NCBI RefSeq assembly: GCF_022512515.1
Contig: NZ_JAKWBK010000001.1
Coordinates: 2,790,001 to 2,854,000 of the forward strand
Length of the DNA stretch: 64,000 nt
Origin: Paraniabella hibiscisoli
GTDB taxonomy: Bacteria > Bacteroidota > Bacteroidia > Chitinophagales > Chitinophagaceae
Direction: 5' to 3'
Part shown: one piece after another, positions 60,866-64,000 of the stretch
Position numbering within the stretch: the first letter of the stretch is position 1
Layout: each line of letters opens with the position of its first letter
The notes under the pieces: model-generated
Told to the model about the DNA's origin: nothing
The model's input: only the letters and a program-made list of their open reading frames with translations
The model's database searches: none
Translations under genes and position numbers: made by a program

Positions 60866-62053
60866 ATGGATTTTAAGCTTATTCTGCAGGCAATCAGCAG
60901 CTATGTGGGTGATTATTTTAAGGAGCATGGTTCCGAAGAGCTCCTGTATCACAATTATGAGCATACGGCCTCAGTAGCCACCGCAGCTGCCGAATTAAAT
61001 GAGCATTACAGGTTGTCGGAGCAGGATGACTTTGTGGTTCGGGCCGCTGCCTGGTTCCATGACCTGGGTTACCTGGTAGACCCGGATAACCATGAGGCAG
61101 CCAGCGTTGTTTTGGCAGAAAATTTTTTAAAGCAAAAACAGGTTTCATCCGTCATTATAGAAGAAGTAAAAGCTTGTATATTGGCTACACGAATGCCCCA
61201 GAAACCTAAAAACCTGCTGCAGCAAATTGTTTGCGATGCAGATATGTCGCATTTTTCAACTGATTCGTTTGCTGAAAAAAGCAAACAGCTGCGAAAAGAA
61301 CTGCAAACACGTTGCGGACTGGCTATCAGCAAAAATGCCTGGCGTCATCAAACCATTTGCCTGCTCGAAGTGCACCAGTATCATACCGATTATGCAAGAG
61401 CGCACTGGAATGTCAAAAAATGGAAAACCTGGAGGATCAGTTGAAGAAAGATAAGAAATCGAAGGATGAGGAAACTGTAGCGGGCGAAGAGAGTGGAGGC
61501 AAAAAAACAAAAAGGTAGTGGCGACCGCCCTGAAAAAGGAATAGAAACCATGTTTCGCATTACCTCTACCAATAATCAGCGCCTGAGTGATATGGCTGAT
61601 AAAAAAGCTGATATTCTGATTACAGTGAATTCTATCTTATTATCAGCTATATTGAGTTTATTGATCCGCAAGCTGGAGAGCAATACCCATTTGGTGATAC
61701 CAACGATCATTATACTGGTGATATCTGCTGTTACGCTTATCTACGCCATCCTGGCTACCCGGCCAAAAATCCCCAGTGGTGTATTTAGCCAGCGGGATGT
61801 GGATAGTAAAAATGTAAACCTATTGTTCTTTGGTAACTTTTATAAAATGGACTTTGAAGAATATAAGAAAGGTATGTGGAGAGTGATGGAAGACCGGGAT
61901 TTCTTATATGGCTCCCTGGTAAAAGACGTGTATTCGCAGGGTATTGTGCTGGGGCGTAAGTATAAGTTATTGCGCATCGCCTATAATGTGTTCATGTTTG
62001 GATTAATGGCCGCTATTATAGCATTTGTAATCGCTATTTTTTCAATTGTATAA
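60866..62053 (+). CDS. HD-domain / Pycsar effector (PycTM, DUF5706) fusion, frameshifted
   Basis: About 395 residues. N-terminal HD phosphohydrolase with [13 protein letters not shown], the HD pair in [10 protein letters not shown], and DADMSHF. A charged linker ([21 protein letters not shown]) leads to a C-terminal Pycsar-effector-type membrane domain: [35 protein letters not shown] and two hydrophobic helices ([39 protein letters not shown]). Frame changes near 61420 and 61505. In true Pycsar the effector is triggered by cCMP or cUMP made by PycC; no cyclase is present here. Polyphosphate kinase begins 3 bp later, so a link between nucleotide hydrolysis, the membrane and polyphosphate is suggested. 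Confidence 0.85.
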
Positions 62054-62055
62054 AA

Positions 62056-64000
62056 ATGGGTATGGAATTGAAAGGACGTGATTTTAGCTGGCTTGAATTT
62101 AATGAGCGTTTACTATTTGAAGCGGCGGATAATACGGTGCCCCTGGCAGAACGTTTAAAGTTTTTGTCGATCTACTCTTCTAACCTGGATGAGTTTTCCA
62201 GGGTGCGTATTCCTACTATTATTGCCCTGGGAAAATACAGAAACAGAGCAAAGCCGATAATGCGGCCGCGGTTGCCGGTGTTATCAACCAACAACAGGAT
62301 AGGTTTGGACGAATTGTAAAAACGGTAAAAGAAGAGCTAAAAAAGAAAAACGTTAATATAGTATACAATGAACCCATTCCGGCCATTGTATGCAAAGAAG
62401 TGACGGATTATTTCTTTGCTCAGATCGCCGCTTTTCTGAGAGTAGCCTATCCGCAGTCTGCGGGTGATTTCTTCCCCGAAAACAATCATGTTTATTTAGC
62501 AGCAGAACTAAAAACAGGTAACAGTAGCCAGCTGGCAGTCATTACCATTCCATCCGATCACATACCCCGGTTTTTTTCAGTAACAAAAGAGGGGATTCAA
62601 TATGTGATCTTTATCGATGATATTATTAAAATGCAGCTGCTCTCATTATGGCCAGGCATTACCGTGAATGCAGCTTATAGCTTTAAAGTAACCCGCGATG
62701 CAGAAATTGACCTCGATGATGAATATCGGGGCAATTTGGCACAGAAGATAGCGGCACAGATCGCCAAACGAGATTTTGGTTTAGTTACACGCCTGCTTTA
62801 CAATGCTGCAATGCCCGAAGCTTTGTTGCAACAACTGGTGCGTAGCCTGGGACTGCAAAACGCAATGATCATGCCGGGTGGGGCTTATCATAACCTGAAG
62901 GATCTTTCGGCGATCCCCATTAAAGAGGCATCTTTAAAAGACGAACCCTGGCCGGCCGTGTTGTATCCTTTGTCCGAGCCAACTTTACTGGAAAGTATTA
63001 GCAGGCAGGACATCTTATTACACTTGCCGTTTCATAATTATGATATGGTACTGCGCTTCTTTAATGAAGCCGCACTCGATAGAACCGTTACAGAGATCAG
63101 CATGACCATGTATCGCATATCCGGTACATCGAAAATTGCGGAAGCCCTGATCACAGCAGCACTGAGTGGTAAAAAAGTGACGGTTTTTGTAGAACTGAAA
63201 GCCCGGTTTGATGAGGCCAACAATATTAGCTGGGCCAGGAAAATGAAAGCTGCGGGTATCCGGATCATATACAGCATCCCGCAAATGAAAGTACATGCCA
63301 AAGTAGTGCTGGTAAAAAGGAAATGCCAAGGGCACTGGCAGTACCTGGGACTGTTAGGAAGCGGTAATTTTAATGAGGTAACCGCCCGTTTTTATACCGA
63401 CCAGGTGTTGATGACCAGTAATGCCGGTTTATTGAAAGATCTTGACCAACTCTTCAAACTATTAAAGAAAAATAAAAAATCTTTTACAAGCGATGCATTG
63501 CTCCCGCAGCAATTACTGATAGCTCCTTTTAATTTACAAAGTCGCTTTGCCGAGTTGATCGACAGGGAGATGTCGCATGCCAGGGCCGGACGAAAGGCTG
63601 AAATGATCGTTAAGATCAATAACCTGGAAGATGAAAAGATGATCAGGAAACTGTATGAAGCATCTAATGCAGGTGTTACAATACAACTCATTGTAAGAGG
63701 CATTTGCAGGTTGCTGCCCGGTGTAGAAGGACAGAGTGAACATATTACAGTAAGGAGAATTGTAGACCGCTACCTGGAACATGGGCGTATTTTCTGGTTT
63801 TACAATAATAGTGAGGACGAAATTTATATGGGGTCGGCCGACTGGATGACCCGCAATTTATACCGTCGTATTGAAGTGTGTTTCCCGGTACTGGATAATA
63901 GCCTGAAGGCCTCATTGCGTCAGGTACTGGATATTTATTTGGAAGACACCAGCAAGGCAACATGGATTACTGCCGGAGGCGCTCATACTCCGGTTGTGGC
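62056..64000 (+). CDS. ppk1: polyphosphate kinase 1, truncated by window edge, frameshifted
   Basis: First 648 codons of a protein normally about 690-700 long. N-terminal domain: [18 protein letters not shown] and [16 protein letters not shown]; the frame changes near 62245 and then runs open to the end of the window. Catalytic part: [68 protein letters not shown] with the predicted phosphorylated His, [10 protein letters not shown], and [22 protein letters not shown] with the second conserved Arg/His-region block. Reversible transfer of ATP gamma-phosphate to polyphosphate at the membrane. Directly behind the HD-PycTM gene (3-bp gap). Confidence 0.95.

Noticed and set aside
60866..62053. Complete Pycsar anti-phage system
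   Set aside because: No pyrimidine cyclase (PycC) in the neighbourhood; only an effector-type domain fused to HD.

Overview
This 64-kb window comes from a Bacteroidota genome, most likely a member of Chitinophagaceae. The support is a SusC/SusD pair behind an ECF-sigma/FecR module, DUF3472 and BACON-type secreted proteins, TlpA-DUF4369 and LytTR families, and many promoter-like boxes of the Bacteroidota type (TAnnTTTG). There are no rRNA genes, insertion sequences or CRISPR arrays. Two full tRNAs are present (Ser-GCT, Leu-GAG). Well over half of the genes are interrupted by one or more frame changes, often at or near short homopolymers. I read most of these as uncorrected sequencing indels and annotate each gene over its full span.

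Region 1 (0.4-9.6 kb) is an RNA-repair/stress island. It holds RtcB ligase, two RlaP-type nucleotidyltransferases, a slipin (SPFH) protein, a cluster of degenerate tRNA-like sequences, a divergent WYL regulator, and a convergent operon of an uncharacterised protein, a YkuK-type RNase-H-fold protein and an AAA ATPase, headed by tRNA-Ser. Upstream of rtcB, of the first RlaP gene and of the WYL gene lies the same 21-bp dyad, CTGTGCA-N7-TGCACAG. Its TTG can serve as the -33 element 19 nt before a -7-like box. This suggests one regulon, plausibly controlled by the WYL protein.

Region 2 (10.8-17.4 kb) carries cell-envelope and secreted proteins (MG2/TonB-plug protein, TlpA-like thioredoxin, DUF3472 protein) and a nucleoid-associated protein. 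Region 3 (17.6-22.3 kb) has lepA, tRNA-Leu with a broken tRNA-Leu fragment before it and three 131-135-bp direct repeats after it, then a two-gene candidate lasso-peptide locus (42-residue precursor and asparagine-synthetase-like cyclase) that lacks the usual B protein/peptidase and transporter.

Region 4 (22.4-38.6 kb) contains an alpha/beta hydrolase, a LytS/LytTR two-component pair, an RsbQ-like hydrolase coupled to a hybrid histidine kinase, two flavin oxidoreductases, a serine hydrolase, a YddG-like exporter and a SWIM-SNF2 helicase. Region 5 (38.7-51.3 kb) is a carbohydrate-utilisation locus: ECF sigma, FecR, SusC, SusD, BACON lipoprotein, SGNH hydrolase, sugar isomerase/epimerase-like protein, endonuclease/exonuclease/phosphatase-family protein and GH78-like rhamnosidase. 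A Tat-exported phospholipase C follows.

Region 6 (54.1-64 kb) has an alkylation-repair operon (HxlR regulator, Ogt, AlkA-like glycosylase), a Crp/Fnr regulator, two truncated genes joined end to end, an SDR with two perfect Crp-type dyads upstream, a large secreted protein, a VOC protein, and an HD-Pycsar-effector fusion directly followed by polyphosphate kinase, which runs off the window edge.
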